Below are positions 1-6,585 of a stretch of 18,904 nucleotides of DNA, in pieces. The notes beneath the pieces were generated by a model. The model saw only the letters and a list, made by a program, of their open reading frames with translations. It had not been told where the DNA came from and made no database searches. A program made the position numbers and the translations under genes. Origin of the DNA: JAGORY01 sp964517585 (GTDB taxonomy: Bacteria; Patescibacteriota; Gracilibacteria; Peribacterales; Peribacteraceae); the NCBI GenBank assembly GCA_964517585.1, contig CAZFCB010000026.1, positions 1 to 18,904 on the forward strand, read 5' to 3'. Positions within the stretch are counted from its first letter, which is position 1. Each line of letters opens with the position of its first letter.

Positions 1-176
1 AAGAACGAACGGATCGAATATACATGTAAGCGAAGTTGCAAACTGCCTGTCGGCCCTGCCTACCGGCAGGCAGGCGAAGCTCTTCGAGAGCGAAGGCTGA
101 AGCTACCGATCCAGAGACAGAGCCGCGTTATTCTATCGGGCTGCTGCAAAACTTCCAAATGACGCGTGCCTTACAT
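1..176. other. Intergenic region with a G+C-rich palindromic repeat
   Basis: I see no gene before the end of truB. Positions 55-80 hold a palindrome (CTGCC-TACC-GGCAG) and 80-94 a second hairpin (GCTCT-TCG-AGAGC). The same vocabulary (gcaggcagg, cgaagctc, gagcg) returns in inverse orientation at about 5429-5470, so this is probably a dispersed repeat. It may also end transcripts, but it lacks a clear T-run. Confidence 0.4.
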
Positions 177-1046
177 TCACAGTACCTTCCGAGGTTTCAG
201 CATGCCGTCGCGTTTTGCATCGTTTTCAAGCATCACAACAGGAAGATCCTGATGCCAAGCAATAATAGTGCCAGCAGTGCTCATTGTGCCCCGAATAGAA
301 CGACCAAATTTCAACTCTGCATACGCTGTTTCATCAATCTCAATGCCACCAAAAGGGGCGAGAACTTCCTTGAGTGGAATGACATCCGCCCACATTGCCG
401 CACTCGGTGTATGTGCTTTCGAAATGTCCCACTCCCCTACCTTCGTACGACGAAGCGCCGAGAGATACGCACCGCAGCGCATGCTCTCTCCGAGATCATG
501 AGCGAGTGATCGAATGTACGTACCGGAACTGCAATCAACCGAAAGTTTCAAAAGTGGATACTTGTACTCAAGTACTTTGCATGCACCTATCGTAGTCTCA
601 CGAGCCTTCATCTCGACGTGTTCTCCTCGCATCGCCTTCCGATATGCACGCTCTCCACCAACGTGCAGAGCTGAGTAAGCCGGTGGTACCTGAGAAATCT
701 TTCCAAGAAATCGGTCATCGATGAGCGCCTGAATACGTGATGCATCATCTGGAGCTTGCCACCCTGCTTTCAGTGTGGTGGCAGTGATCATTCCCTCAGC
801 ATCGTACGTTGTACTTGTTGCTCCAAGTGTCAGTTCAGCTATGTATGTTTTCCCGAGTTTGCCAAAAAGCTCCACAACTTTGAGGGCTTTTGATCCAACG
901 GCCAAAACCATCAGACCATCGGCCAAAGGGTCAAGCGTACCAAGATGACCAATCTTTCCCTCACCGAAAGACTTACGAACAATTGCAACGACATCGTGAC
1001 TGGTAGGGCCGCGAGGTTTATTGATGAGGAGGAATCCGTGACGCAC
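177..1046 (-). CDS. truB: tRNA pseudouridine(55) synthase TruB
   Basis: TruB converts U55 in the T-loop of most tRNAs to pseudouridine in the cytoplasm. From the GTG at 1046 the protein is 289 aa and opens MRHGFLLINKPRG-TSHDVV, the usual TruB N-terminus. The catalytic Asp is D39 in the GHLGTLDPLADG motif. Further TruB signatures are the KTY segment, the PPAYSALHVGGERAYRKA region and SSGTYIRSLAHDLG. The frame is open to an ATG at 1091, but that would add a 15-residue hydrophobic tail (LLRNFLFIVFYFF) unlike the family, so I prefer the GTG. No Shine-Dalgarno or obvious -10 fits either start. It is divergent from the membrane protein gene at 1153, about 100 bp away. The family call is sure; only the start is in doubt. 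Confidence 0.95.
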   Translation of the reverse strand: MRHGFLLINKPRGPTSHDVVAIVRKSFGEGKIGHLGTLDPLADGLMVLAVGSKALKVVELFGKLGKTYIAELTLGATSTTYDAEGMITATTLKAGWQAPDDASRIQALIDDRFLGKISQVPPAYSALHVGGERAYRKAMRGEHVEMKARETTIGACKVLEYKYPLLKLSVDCSSGTYIRSLAHDLGESMRCGAYLSALRRTKVGEWDISKAHTPSAAMWADVIPLKEVLAPFGGIEIDETAYAELKFGRSIRGTMSTAGTIIAWHQDLPVVMLENDAKRDGMLKPRKVL

Positions 1047-1106
1047 AAAGAAGTAGAAAACGATGAAGAGAAAGTTGCGTAACAACACCATAGGTCAAGG
1101 CGTGCA

Positions 1107-1140
1107 CACTTTCCACTTTCAACTTTGCACTTTCCACTTC
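1107..1140 (+). repeat. Heptanucleotide repeat array (CACTTTC type)
   Basis: About five imperfect 7-nt units of the form CACTTTC/CAACTTTG lie directly before the -10 box of the next gene. An array of the same length (34 nt) and nearly the same sequence occurs at 12607-12640, inside a coding region. This makes it a dispersed heptad repeat and not a local accident. Confidence 0.65.
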
Positions 1141-1153
1141 TACAATCAAGTCA
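1141..1153 (+). promoter_or_regulatory. -10 box with predicted leaderless start
   Basis: TACAAT at 1141-1146 lies 6 nt before the ATG at 1153. Initiation about 7 nt past the -10 box would fall on or beside the start codon. There is no Shine-Dalgarno. Confidence 0.5.
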
Positions 1154-1710
1154 TGACGCAGATATCGCTCAGCTGGGATTTATTCATCGTTGTCTTCTTC
1201 GCGATCGTGATGAGTTATAGCTTCATCGTCGGCAAGCAGCAGTCGATGAAAATCATCATTGCTTCGTACATCTCCATCATCGCAGTGCAAGGCATGGGCA
1301 ATGTACTCACTCGCATTCTGGTGAATTCTGGTCTCACGATGGAAACAATAGGCATTCCCGTCGACGTCACGATGATGGCACTCGCGAAGATTTTCCTCTT
1401 TGCACTCTGCATCATCCTGTTTGTTCTGAGATCCGGTATCGATGTTTCATACGATAAAGAATCTGGCAAAGTTCTAACGATGGTCTACACTGGGCTCTTT
1501 GGATTCTCAACTGCCGGACTCATAGTCTCAACCATTTTGACCTATGCATCTGGGAGCGGGATTTTGGACAGCTCTCTCATGGCAAACGGTACTCTTAGCC
1601 CACTCCTCGTAGGTTCCACGCTAATGCAGCTTATGATCTTAAATCAGGACTTGTGGTACACACTTCCTGCATTTCTCATCATTGCCCTAGGTTTCGTGCA
1701 CAACGACTAG
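1153..1710 (+). CDS. Small multi-pass membrane protein, unknown function
   Basis: I do not recognise this 185-aa protein. It is strongly hydrophobic, with about five likely membrane segments near residues 5-25, 30-50, 72-96, 108-132 and 160-182. A short charged loop (SYDKESGKV) precedes the fourth. I see no catalytic motif or cysteine pair. The frame opens at 1063, but the first 30 residues would be the translated heptad array and would overlap truB. The ATG at 1153, with TACAAT 6 nt upstream, is the better start. The pilin-like gene follows on the same strand after a 187-bp gap with its own likely promoter. A topology like that of small envelope proteins is an inference; no function can be given. 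Confidence 0.7.
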   Translation: MTQISLSWDLFIVVFFAIVMSYSFIVGKQQSMKIIIASYISIIAVQGMGNVLTRILVNSGLTMETIGIPVDVTMMALAKIFLFALCIILFVLRSGIDVSYDKESGKVLTMVYTGLFGFSTAGLIVSTILTYASGSGILDSSLMANGTLSPLLVGSTLMQLMILNQDLWYTLPAFLIIALGFVHND

Positions 1711-1862
1711 GATCATTGGTACAAATTTGGAATAAAAAAAGTAAACGGAGGTAATGTTCTATCCACCTCACCGCGAGAATTACGTTAGATGAAAAGTAAG
1801 ACCTCGTAGGAAGGCCATTTTGTGCGTAGAAAAATGCACTTGCGAAGAAAAGCTTAGCCCTA

Positions 1863-1897
1863 GATAATAACCAACGTTTCCTCTCACCCACCTCTTT
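1863..1897 (+). promoter_or_regulatory. Candidate promoter and short leader of the pilin-like gene
   Basis: GATAAT at 1863-1868 is a plausible -10 box about 30 nt before the ATG, giving a leader of roughly 23 nt. The leader ends in a pyrimidine-rich stretch (cccacctcttt) and has no Shine-Dalgarno, so this gene differs from its leaderless neighbours. Confidence 0.3.
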
Positions 1898-2251
1898 ATG
1901 AAGCAGCTCCTTGCTCAAGTATCCGGCGCCTTTGCAGCAATGCAGTTCGCAGTCGGCACGGCGTACGCACAGCTTCCAGATCCGACAGCTATTCCCGGCC
2001 TTCAGGGTGAAACAGATGTTGCTGGCATTAAAGACACCATTGTTGCAGTCATCAAAGTCATCCTCGACTTCGTCCTTTTGATCGCAGTCGTGTTCGTGAT
2101 CGTCGCAGGTATCCGCCTCATCGTCTCCGGTGGAGACGAGGCGCAGAAAGACAAGGCAAAGCAGACGATCATCTATGTGATCATCGGTATCATTGTCGTT
2201 CTCTTCGCTCGCGTCATCGTCAGTCTCGTCAACGACCTCTTCAGCAAATAA
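1898..2251 (+). CDS. Pilin-like protein, PF18895 (T4SS_pilin) type
   Basis: This 117-aa protein starts with a Sec-type signal peptide (residues 1-24, likely cut after AYA). A short polar stretch (LPDPTAIPGLQGETDVAGI) follows, then a hydrophobic helix (about 45-70), a basic turn (SGGDEAQKDKAKQ) and a second helix (about 82-108). Two helices joined by a GGDE-x-KDKAK turn after a cleaved signal is the plan of VirB2/TrbC-like pilins and of the small proteins grouped as T4SS_pilin, which are frequent in CPR genomes. Whether it builds a pilus cannot be seen, because no VirB4, VirB6 or other secretion gene is in the window. A terminator follows 24 nt after the stop, so it is probably monocistronic. 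Confidence 0.75.
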   Translation: MKQLLAQVSGAFAAMQFAVGTAYAQLPDPTAIPGLQGETDVAGIKDTIVAVIKVILDFVLLIAVVFVIVAGIRLIVSGGDEAQKDKAKQTIIYVIIGIIVVLFARVIVSLVNDLFSK

Positions 2252-2274
2252 GTCGAAGAGCATTCTCGCTTTCT

Positions 2275-2298
2275 AAACCCTCCACAGTGGAGGGTTTT
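2275..2298 (+). terminator. Intrinsic terminator after the pilin-like gene
   Basis: CCCTCCA (2278-2284) pairs with TGGAGGG (2288-2294) across a 3-nt loop, flanked by AAA and TTTTT. It lies between convergent genes and mainly serves the + strand. Confidence 0.85.
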
Positions 2299-2304
2299 TG
2301 TTGA

Positions 2305-2874
2305 TCAAGACTTGTGGATAGTGCGCACCACAGACGCAACATCAGTCAGTACTGCACTCACCGCTCGTTCATCTTTTGCTTTCAATACCTCGACATTGCT
2401 TGGCCTGAGAGGATCACGAATCCAAATGGCTTCTGGAGTTATTTCGATTACATCCGTCATCGGAAGAGGCTGACGTGCAAAAAAGAATCGACGCGGAAAG
2501 ATCCACTCCGTCATGAAATGTCGTGTACTAAATTGGATATCCCCGCAAAGACCGATATAACGTTTTGTGGTCATAATTCGAATAGGCTGTCCGATGACGG
2601 GTCGTGGGTCCTCCAGTGCTTTCTTCATCCGAATGAGTTCGTCAGGCGGAGAAAGGCAATCCTCACTTCGAATATGCACTCGTGTACCCCACGCAACAAT
2701 ATCAGCACTTTGAAGAAACAGTTCACTCGCTCCCATTTGAGTAGAGAATACAAAAAACCCAAGAACTCTTCCTGTGTCAGGATCAATAAGTGGACGTGTC
2801 AGCAAACCGACTGTTTGCTGTGTACCATCGTCGACAATGTGTATCCCTCTACTCTGGGAAGAACGTAAGTGCAT
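2305..2874 (-). CDS. PRC-barrel domain protein
   Basis: This 189-aa cytoplasmic protein looks like two PRC-barrel-like halves. The first (about 5-70) has the family pattern: GIHIVDD, then VGLLTRPLIDPDTGRVLGF, then SADIVAWGTRVHI. The second (about 85-165) repeats it more loosely (RPVIGQPIRIMTTKRYIGLCGDI, then DVIEITPEAIWIRDP). PRC-barrels occur in RimM, in the photosynthetic reaction-centre H subunit and in many small proteins of unknown role. No partner domain is present to narrow the function. The start is the ATG at 2874, with TATAGT 7 nt upstream. It is separate from the HTTM gene, which ends 8 nt beyond its start. Confidence 0.75.
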   Translation of the reverse strand: MHLRSSQSRGIHIVDDGTQQTVGLLTRPLIDPDTGRVLGFFVFSTQMGASELFLQSADIVAWGTRVHIRSEDCLSPPDELIRMKKALEDPRPVIGQPIRIMTTKRYIGLCGDIQFSTRHFMTEWIFPRRFFFARQPLPMTDVIEITPEAIWIRDPLRPSNVEVLKAKDERAVSAVLTDVASVVRTIHKS

Positions 2875-2887
2875 GTGAAAAACTATA
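2872..2887 (-). promoter_or_regulatory. -10 box with predicted leaderless start
   Basis: TATAGT (complement of 2882-2887) stands 7 nt before the ATG at 2874. The box overlaps the last codons of the HTTM gene, so the PRC-barrel gene can be transcribed alone as well as by read-through. Confidence 0.5.
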
Positions 2888-3797
2888 CTCTACTGTGCTG
2901 AGTAAATGGAGTACTTTCAATCAGTCCCCTGCTCCGCTTCCGTACATAGTGGAACACATCATTAGGATCAAGAAATACGATGTACAGTGGAATGAGAAAC
3001 TGGAACCACCAGATATTCATCGTGAGAGTTATCATCGTATGAAAGAGGAAACCAAAGACAAAGAAAAAGGGCTGTGCTCTTCGTATCCAGAGGCCAAATG
3101 GCATAAGACATTCCGCAGCAACAGTTCCAAGAAGCATGAGATCGATAACAGGACGCGGTAGTGACCGAGCAAGCCAAAACCCAAACGGTGTTGCCCACCG
3201 TCCGGTAAATCCTTGGAGGAGAATCGTGCCACTGTACCACTGAGGCATAAAGAGCTTTTGCCAGCTGACGCAGAAGTACGTCGCAGTTACCTGCAACGAA
3301 AATACACGTTGAGAAAAAATTGACACAGGTTCCCATGCAAAAAGTGATCCGTGTTTTAGCAGCATAGCAGCGGAAAAAGCGCGATCACTGCCTGGAAGAA
3401 GAAACACCAAAAAGCCAAAAGAGAATAGCCGATAAAACGACGCGGTAAACTGCCACTGGGAAAGATAATGAAAATATGCGAAAGCCATGAGGATGAGGAA
3501 TGCACTCGTGCGCGTGAAGAATCCTGCCGTAAAAAAGAGAAGTAAGAGAAATGTCGTGGCAAAAAAAACATACACAAACCAAAGAGGCGGATGAAAAATG
3601 GCGTAGCCAAGAGTTCCATTAAAATTTTGCAAAGGAAACAGTAGGCCTTCAGCCGAAAAAAGACGTGCATCTGACCATTCCGTCAACCAATACAGAAGGA
3701 CAAAAGCCCCAAGTGCAATACGAACTATGGCAATGAGATGCGGCGGAACTTGCCGATGGAAAAAGTTATCGTACGAAAGAAGGAGTGCAGCAATCAT
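2883..3797 (-). CDS. HTTM-family (vitamin K-dependent gamma-carboxylase-like) membrane protein
   Basis: This 304-aa polytopic membrane protein has the aromatic-rich look of the HTTM domain: an N-terminal helix with VRIALGAFVLLYW, several helices rich in F/Y/W, SWQKLFMPQWYSG, a C-terminal HTMITLTMNIWWFQFL helix and a short basic tail. Bacterial HTTM proteins share the membrane core of vitamin K-dependent gamma-glutamyl carboxylase, but the function of most is unknown. I do not claim carboxylase activity. The start ATG overlaps the stop of the upstream gene by 4 nt (ATGA at 3794-3797), so the two are translationally coupled. This supports a two-protein membrane complex, as often seen for this family, but that is an inference. 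Confidence 0.75.
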   Translation of the reverse strand: MIAALLLSYDNFFHRQVPPHLIAIVRIALGAFVLLYWLTEWSDARLFSAEGLLFPLQNFNGTLGYAIFHPPLWFVYVFFATTFLLLLFFTAGFFTRTSAFLILMAFAYFHYLSQWQFTASFYRLFSFGFLVFLLPGSDRAFSAAMLLKHGSLFAWEPVSIFSQRVFSLQVTATYFCVSWQKLFMPQWYSGTILLQGFTGRWATPFGFWLARSLPRPVIDLMLLGTVAAECLMPFGLWIRRAQPFFFVFGFLFHTMITLTMNIWWFQFLIPLYIVFLDPNDVFHYVRKRSRGLIESTPFTQHSRV

Positions 3798-4288
3798 CGA
3801 ACTTGGGTAATAAAAAAACGTTCAGATTGCATCCGCAATGCCTGATACCCGAGTGGCGACCTCGGCCACTCCTCCCAATAAAGATCAAGACGAACATATT
3901 CATGTCCGAGCATACGTTCATGCTGCAAAATCTGCGCAAGAAAAGATTCATATCCGCGAGCAAGGTACATGGGATCTTGATGAAACTTTTCCAGTCTCAT
4001 GCGCGAATTGCGCTCTCCTCGAACTCCGGGGAAATACTTTTCCATCGACAGTGGCTTACTGGCACCGGAAGCCTCCCACGCTACAAGAATAGGCTCTACA
4101 TTGCTACTGCTGTCCGATTGGTATGGAGCGAGCATCCCATAACTAATCGAAACAAGTGACGGTAAAAAGACCGACGTTCTGTGGAAAAACGTCATGTAGA
4201 TGCCGCCTATGGTAATGAGTACCCATGCAAGTAGCAGGGCATCGAGGAAAGTTTTACCAAAAAAATGTAACGATGAATTTTGAGGCAC
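3794..4288 (-). CDS. Single-pass membrane protein coupled to the HTTM gene
   Basis: This 164-aa protein has one N-terminal membrane segment (about 12-35, FLDALLLAWVLITIGGIYMTFF) and a soluble C-terminal part of about 125 residues. That part probably lies outside the membrane and is rich in W, Y, E and R (LYWEEWPRSPLGYQALRMQSERFF). The start is a GTG at 4288, with TATACT 6 nt upstream and no Shine-Dalgarno. The 4-nt overlap with the HTTM gene and the similar pairing known for HTTM operons suggest that it is the partner subunit. It is divergent from prs, and their two -10 boxes lie only about 40 bp apart. I recognise no motif and give no function. Confidence 0.6.
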   Translation of the reverse strand: MPQNSSLHFFGKTFLDALLLAWVLITIGGIYMTFFHRTSVFLPSLVSISYGMLAPYQSDSSSNVEPILVAWEASGASKPLSMEKYFPGVRGERNSRMRLEKFHQDPMYLARGYESFLAQILQHERMLGHEYVRLDLYWEEWPRSPLGYQALRMQSERFFITQVR

Positions 4289-4300
4289 AGACAGAGTATA
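4286..4300 (-). promoter_or_regulatory. -10 box with predicted leaderless GTG start
   Basis: TATACT (complement of 4295-4300) lies 6 nt before the GTG at 4288. This predicts that the transcript begins at or beside the start codon. Confidence 0.55.
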
Positions 4301-4338
4301 CCCGTAGATGTGATTACAAAAACGTATCGCTCAATTTG

Positions 4339-4355
4339 TGCTATAATAGACACGA
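4339..4355 (+). promoter_or_regulatory. Extended -10 promoter of prs, predicted leaderless
   Basis: TGC-TATAAT at 4339-4347 is a perfect extended -10 element (TGnTATAAT). It is followed by 7 nt and the ATG at 4355. I see no good -35 hexamer at 17 bp, as is common with an extended -10. Confidence 0.7.
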
Positions 4356-5284
4356 TGCACCTCTTCACTGGATCATCACATCCTACACTGGCAGCTGCAC
4401 TAGCAAAGGAACTGAAGGTTGATGTAGGGAATATGACATTGAAGCCCTTCAGCTGCGGCGAGCGCTACGTAAAGTACGATGAAAGTATCCGCGGCAAGGA
4501 AGTCTATATTCTTCAGACTGGCACTCTCAATCCTAATGAAGACCTGATGGAACTTTTCCTCATGTGCCAAGCTGCCAAGCTTAGTTTTGCAAGTGCTGTT
4601 CACGTCATCATTCCCCACTTTCCGTACGCGCGTCAGGACCGCGTCGCTCTGCCCCGAGAGCCAATATCTGCGAAGCTCATGGCGCATCTTCTGGAAGCAT
4701 CTGGAGCAGATCACGTCATCACGCTCGATCTGCACTCAGATCAGATTCAAGGATTTTTCTCCGTACCAGTTGATGCACTGGATGCCCGGATGATCTTCAG
4801 TGATTATTTCCTCAAAAAAAATCTGAAGAATATGGTGATCGTCGCACCTGACGCGGGTGGTGCAAAACGCGCGAAGAAATTTGCGGATCTACTTGGTGCA
4901 AATCTTGCGGTCATGCACAAAAACCGCACAGCCCATCACGAAGCAGAAATCGTAGAAGTTGTCGGAGACATCGAAGGAAAAACATGCATAATTTTTGACG
5001 ATATGATCGATACCGGAAGCTCGATGATTCCGGCCAAAAAGGCTCTCTTGAAGCGAGGTGCTTCCGAGGATGTGTATGCAGCTGTGACGCATCCAGTGTT
5101 TTCAGGCAAGGCTCATGAAAACTTGAAAATTGCAGCTTTCAAAGAAGTAGTCGTCACAGACAGTATGCCAGTGAAAGAACATGCTTTCCCGGGTCTCACA
5201 GTCCTCACCATTGCCCCCATGCTCGCTGAAGTCATCAGACACGTTGAGAGTGGTACGAGCGTGACAGAGATCTATAAAAACTAG
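4355..5284 (+). CDS. prs: Ribose-phosphate pyrophosphokinase (PRPP synthetase)
   Basis: Prs makes 5-phosphoribosyl-1-pyrophosphate from ribose-5-phosphate and ATP, the entry point to nucleotide, His, Trp and NAD synthesis. The protein is 309 aa, close to the class I norm. Visible landmarks are FPYARQDR (89-96, ATP side), DLHSDQIQGFF (125-135, metal/ribose-5-phosphate region), VAPDAGGAKRAKKFA (163-177) and the PRPP-binding loop IIFDDMIDTGSS (212-223). The frame is open to 4280, but the first 25 residues would lie on top of the promoter. The ATG at 4355 gives MHLFTGSSHP, which matches the family's N-terminal strand. In the E. coli enzyme the corresponding N-terminal segment carries the FxDGE motif; here it reads FSCGERY. 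Confidence 0.95.
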   Translation: MHLFTGSSHPTLAAALAKELKVDVGNMTLKPFSCGERYVKYDESIRGKEVYILQTGTLNPNEDLMELFLMCQAAKLSFASAVHVIIPHFPYARQDRVALPREPISAKLMAHLLEASGADHVITLDLHSDQIQGFFSVPVDALDARMIFSDYFLKKNLKNMVIVAPDAGGAKRAKKFADLLGANLAVMHKNRTAHHEAEIVEVVGDIEGKTCIIFDDMIDTGSSMIPAKKALLKRGASEDVYAAVTHPVFSGKAHENLKIAAFKEVVVTDSMPVKEHAFPGLTVLTIAPMLAEVIRHVESGTSVTEIYKN

Positions 5285-5543
5285 CCGCCATGAAGCAGGA
5301 GTGGATCTCCCCTCTTTCGTATTGACCGATGCGCCGCAAGTTCGTACCCTTGACGGGCTACTGAGACACTTGGTCACAGAATCGTTGTTCTTTCTTCTAT
5401 CGCCGGTATTTCCGTGGGCGACTAGCTCCCACCTGCGCTCTTCGGAGCTTCGGCGGGCAGGCAGCTGGCCTAGGCTCGGTAACGAGCCGCAATCAAAAAG
5501 GAGCTGTGCGATCCCTAAAAATACCGTTACATTCCACTAACGT
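5285..5543. other. Non-coding region with a detached copy of the tRNA-Ile 5' end
   Basis: I see no convincing gene. Positions 5413-5428 (cgtgggcgactagctc) repeat exactly the 16 nt at 5541-5556, the first 13 nt of the tRNA-Ile gene plus 3 nt before it. A palindromic G+C-rich repeat related to the one near position 60 follows directly (about 5429-5470). It looks like the edge of a partial tRNA duplication interrupted by a dispersed repeat. Confidence 0.55.
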
Positions 5544-5620
5544 GGGCGACTAGCTCAGCTGGTTAGAGCGCGACACTGATAATGTCGAGGTCGGCAGTTC
5601 AAGTCTGCCGTCGCCCACCA
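5544..5620 (+). tRNA. tRNA-Ile(GAU)
   Basis: This is a complete 77-nt cloverleaf with encoded CCA. The acceptor GGGCGAC pairs with GTCGCCC. The D arm is GCTC-AGCTGGTTA-GAGC and the anticodon stem CGACA/TGTCG holds the loop CTGATAA, so the anticodon is GAT. The T arm is GGCAG-TTCAAGT-CTGCC and the discriminator is A. It reads AUC and AUU codons. It is followed at once by two partial copies of itself. Confidence 0.95.
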
Positions 5621-5746
5621 ATTTTCTTAGAGCGCGACACTGTAACATCGAGGTCATACGTTCACGTCTGCCGTCGCCCACCAATTTTCTTAGAGCGCGA
5701 CACTGTAACATCGAGGTCGTACGTTCACGTCTGCCGTCGCCCACCA
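5621..5746 (+). repeat. Two tandem 63-nt partial copies of the tRNA-Ile 3' part
   Basis: Units 5621-5683 and 5684-5746 are 63 nt each and differ only at about position 5655 versus 5718-5719 (catac/cgtac). Each starts attttcttagagcgcgacac and ends tctgccgtcgcccacca. They therefore keep the second half of the D stem, a changed anticodon arm (loop region ctgtaac), a broken T stem (atacg/gtacg against ctgcc) and the intact acceptor 3' strand with CCA. They lack the acceptor 5' strand and cannot fold as tRNAs alone. They are probably relics of misaligned tRNA duplication; a role as CCA-ended small RNAs is possible but unproven. Confidence 0.8.
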
Positions 5747-6280
5747 TCCACATCATCTTTCTTCTTCGATACAGACTTCTTGGCTCCGTGTAGAGCAGAG
5801 TGTGTTCTCCCCTTTATAGGGGACTTCTTGGAGCCTGTCAGGATTGAACTGAAACACGATGTTTGCACGCACCTACGCTACCATCCGGGTCCCTCCTCCA
5901 GGCTTATTTGGAAACGTATCAGTAGTTCTCATGCTCTGGCCAGAAATAAAATACTGTTTACCAGGCTGCTGCCCAGTAATCGTTAAACTACATGGCCGCT
6001 TGATTCAATGGCAACCCCGAGCATGCTAGATTGGTGCAACTCAGGAATGTGCGAGGGAAAGACGAGATGAGTCTCACTCTGATCCATGTAGCATAAGTGT
6101 AAAGATGTTTATACTACATGCAAAGGAATCGACAATAGCTCCTCAGATAACGTAGTTTGTACCATGTCTTTGCTATATTGATTTCGTCATAAATCTTTCA
6201 GCTTGTACAAGGGAAAAAGTTGCACAGAACTTGCCAAAATCCTATAACGAGTATGTTCTTATTCTTTCCCTACTCTTGTT
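5747..6280. other. Non-coding region, about 530 bp, structured but unassigned
   Basis: I find no protein gene with a believable start and composition. It holds a hairpin at 5807-5822 (TCCCC-tttata-GGGGA), a tRNA-Cys-like relic on the minus strand (5832-5902) and a pair of perfect 8-nt arms (CTACATGG 5988-5995 and CCATGTAG 6084-6091) that could close a stem of about 100 nt. Together with the tRNA fragments before it, this stretch reads as decayed RNA genes or as an unknown small RNA locus. Confidence 0.4.
5832..5902 (-). pseudogene. Degenerate tRNA-Cys(GCA)-like sequence
   Basis: Read on the minus strand, 71 nt can be laid out as a tRNA. It has GGAG..CTCC at the acceptor ends (4 of 7 pairs), a D loop GGATGGTA between ACCC and GCGT (3 of 4 pairs), GTGCAAA at the anticodon loop position (anticodon GCA) and the T loop TTCAATC in a TTCAG/CTGAC stem (4 of 5 pairs). 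The anticodon stem (GGTGC/CATCG) hardly pairs. No CCA is encoded. The order of parts is too good to dismiss, but the folding is too poor for a working tRNA, so I call it a relic with low confidence. Confidence 0.3.
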
Positions 6281-6538
6281 ATGTGTCAGAAAAAATGTTT
6301 AGGCACAGTTGCCTGCGTACTCGTCACTGTCGGAGCGCTTAACTGGGGCCTCATTGGCTTAGGTTGGCTCTTTGGCGGTGCAGACTGGAACGTTGTCCAC
6401 ATGCTCCTCGGTTCCTGGATGAAGGTCGAGGCTGTTGTCTACGTTCTCGTCGGTCTTGCAGGCGTCTACAAGCTAGTTATGTGCAGCAAAGGTTGCGCAG
6501 GAGGCAGCTGCTGCGGCAGCACTCCAAAGGCTATGTAA
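6281..6538 (+). CDS. DUF378 family small membrane protein
   Basis: This 85-aa protein has two hydrophobic segments (about 8-30 and 50-68) with the DUF378 (PF04070) signature: GALNWGLIGLGWLFG at 18-32 and a second helix VEAVVYVLVGLAGVYKL at 49-65. DUF378 proteins are small inner-membrane proteins of unknown role. Unusually, both ends are rich in cysteine: MCQKKC at the start and MCSKGCAGGSCCG near the end, six or seven Cys in all. This could bind a metal or iron-sulfur group at the membrane face, though that is speculation. The start is the ATG at 6281 without a Shine-Dalgarno. A terminator follows within 20 nt. Confidence 0.85.
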   Translation: MCQKKCLGTVACVLVTVGALNWGLIGLGWLFGGADWNVVHMLLGSWMKVEAVVYVLVGLAGVYKLVMCSKGCAGGSCCGSTPKAM

Positions 6539-6556
6539 TACGGAAAGCATACGAAG

Positions 6557-6585
6557 AAAGACCTCCAAGCGGGGTCTTTTTTCTT
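6557..6585. terminator. Intrinsic terminator between convergent genes
   Basis: AAAGACC (6557-6563) pairs with GGTCTTT (6573-6579) over a 9-nt loop and is followed by a T-run on the + strand. On the minus strand the stem lies just after the stop of the large secreted protein, so it may serve both genes. Confidence 0.8.

Noticed and set aside
1679..2263. 194-codon open frame on the minus strand rich in Asp and Glu
   Set aside because: It is the antisense shadow of the pilin-like gene, which has a signal peptide, helices and a terminator in the right places.
5621..5746. CRISPR-like array
   Set aside because: There are only two units, directly adjacent without spacers, and both are plainly derived from the tRNA-Ile gene before them.
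5582..5986. 134-codon open frame across the tRNA fragments
   Set aside because: It begins inside tRNA-Ile and its repeated peptide (QVCRRPP) is just the translated 63-nt repeat.
5996..6070. Second tRNA-like sequence on the plus strand (attcaatggcaa, ggtgcaactc)
   Set aside because: It recalls D-loop and T-loop words but gives no acceptor or anticodon stem; it is too weak to call.
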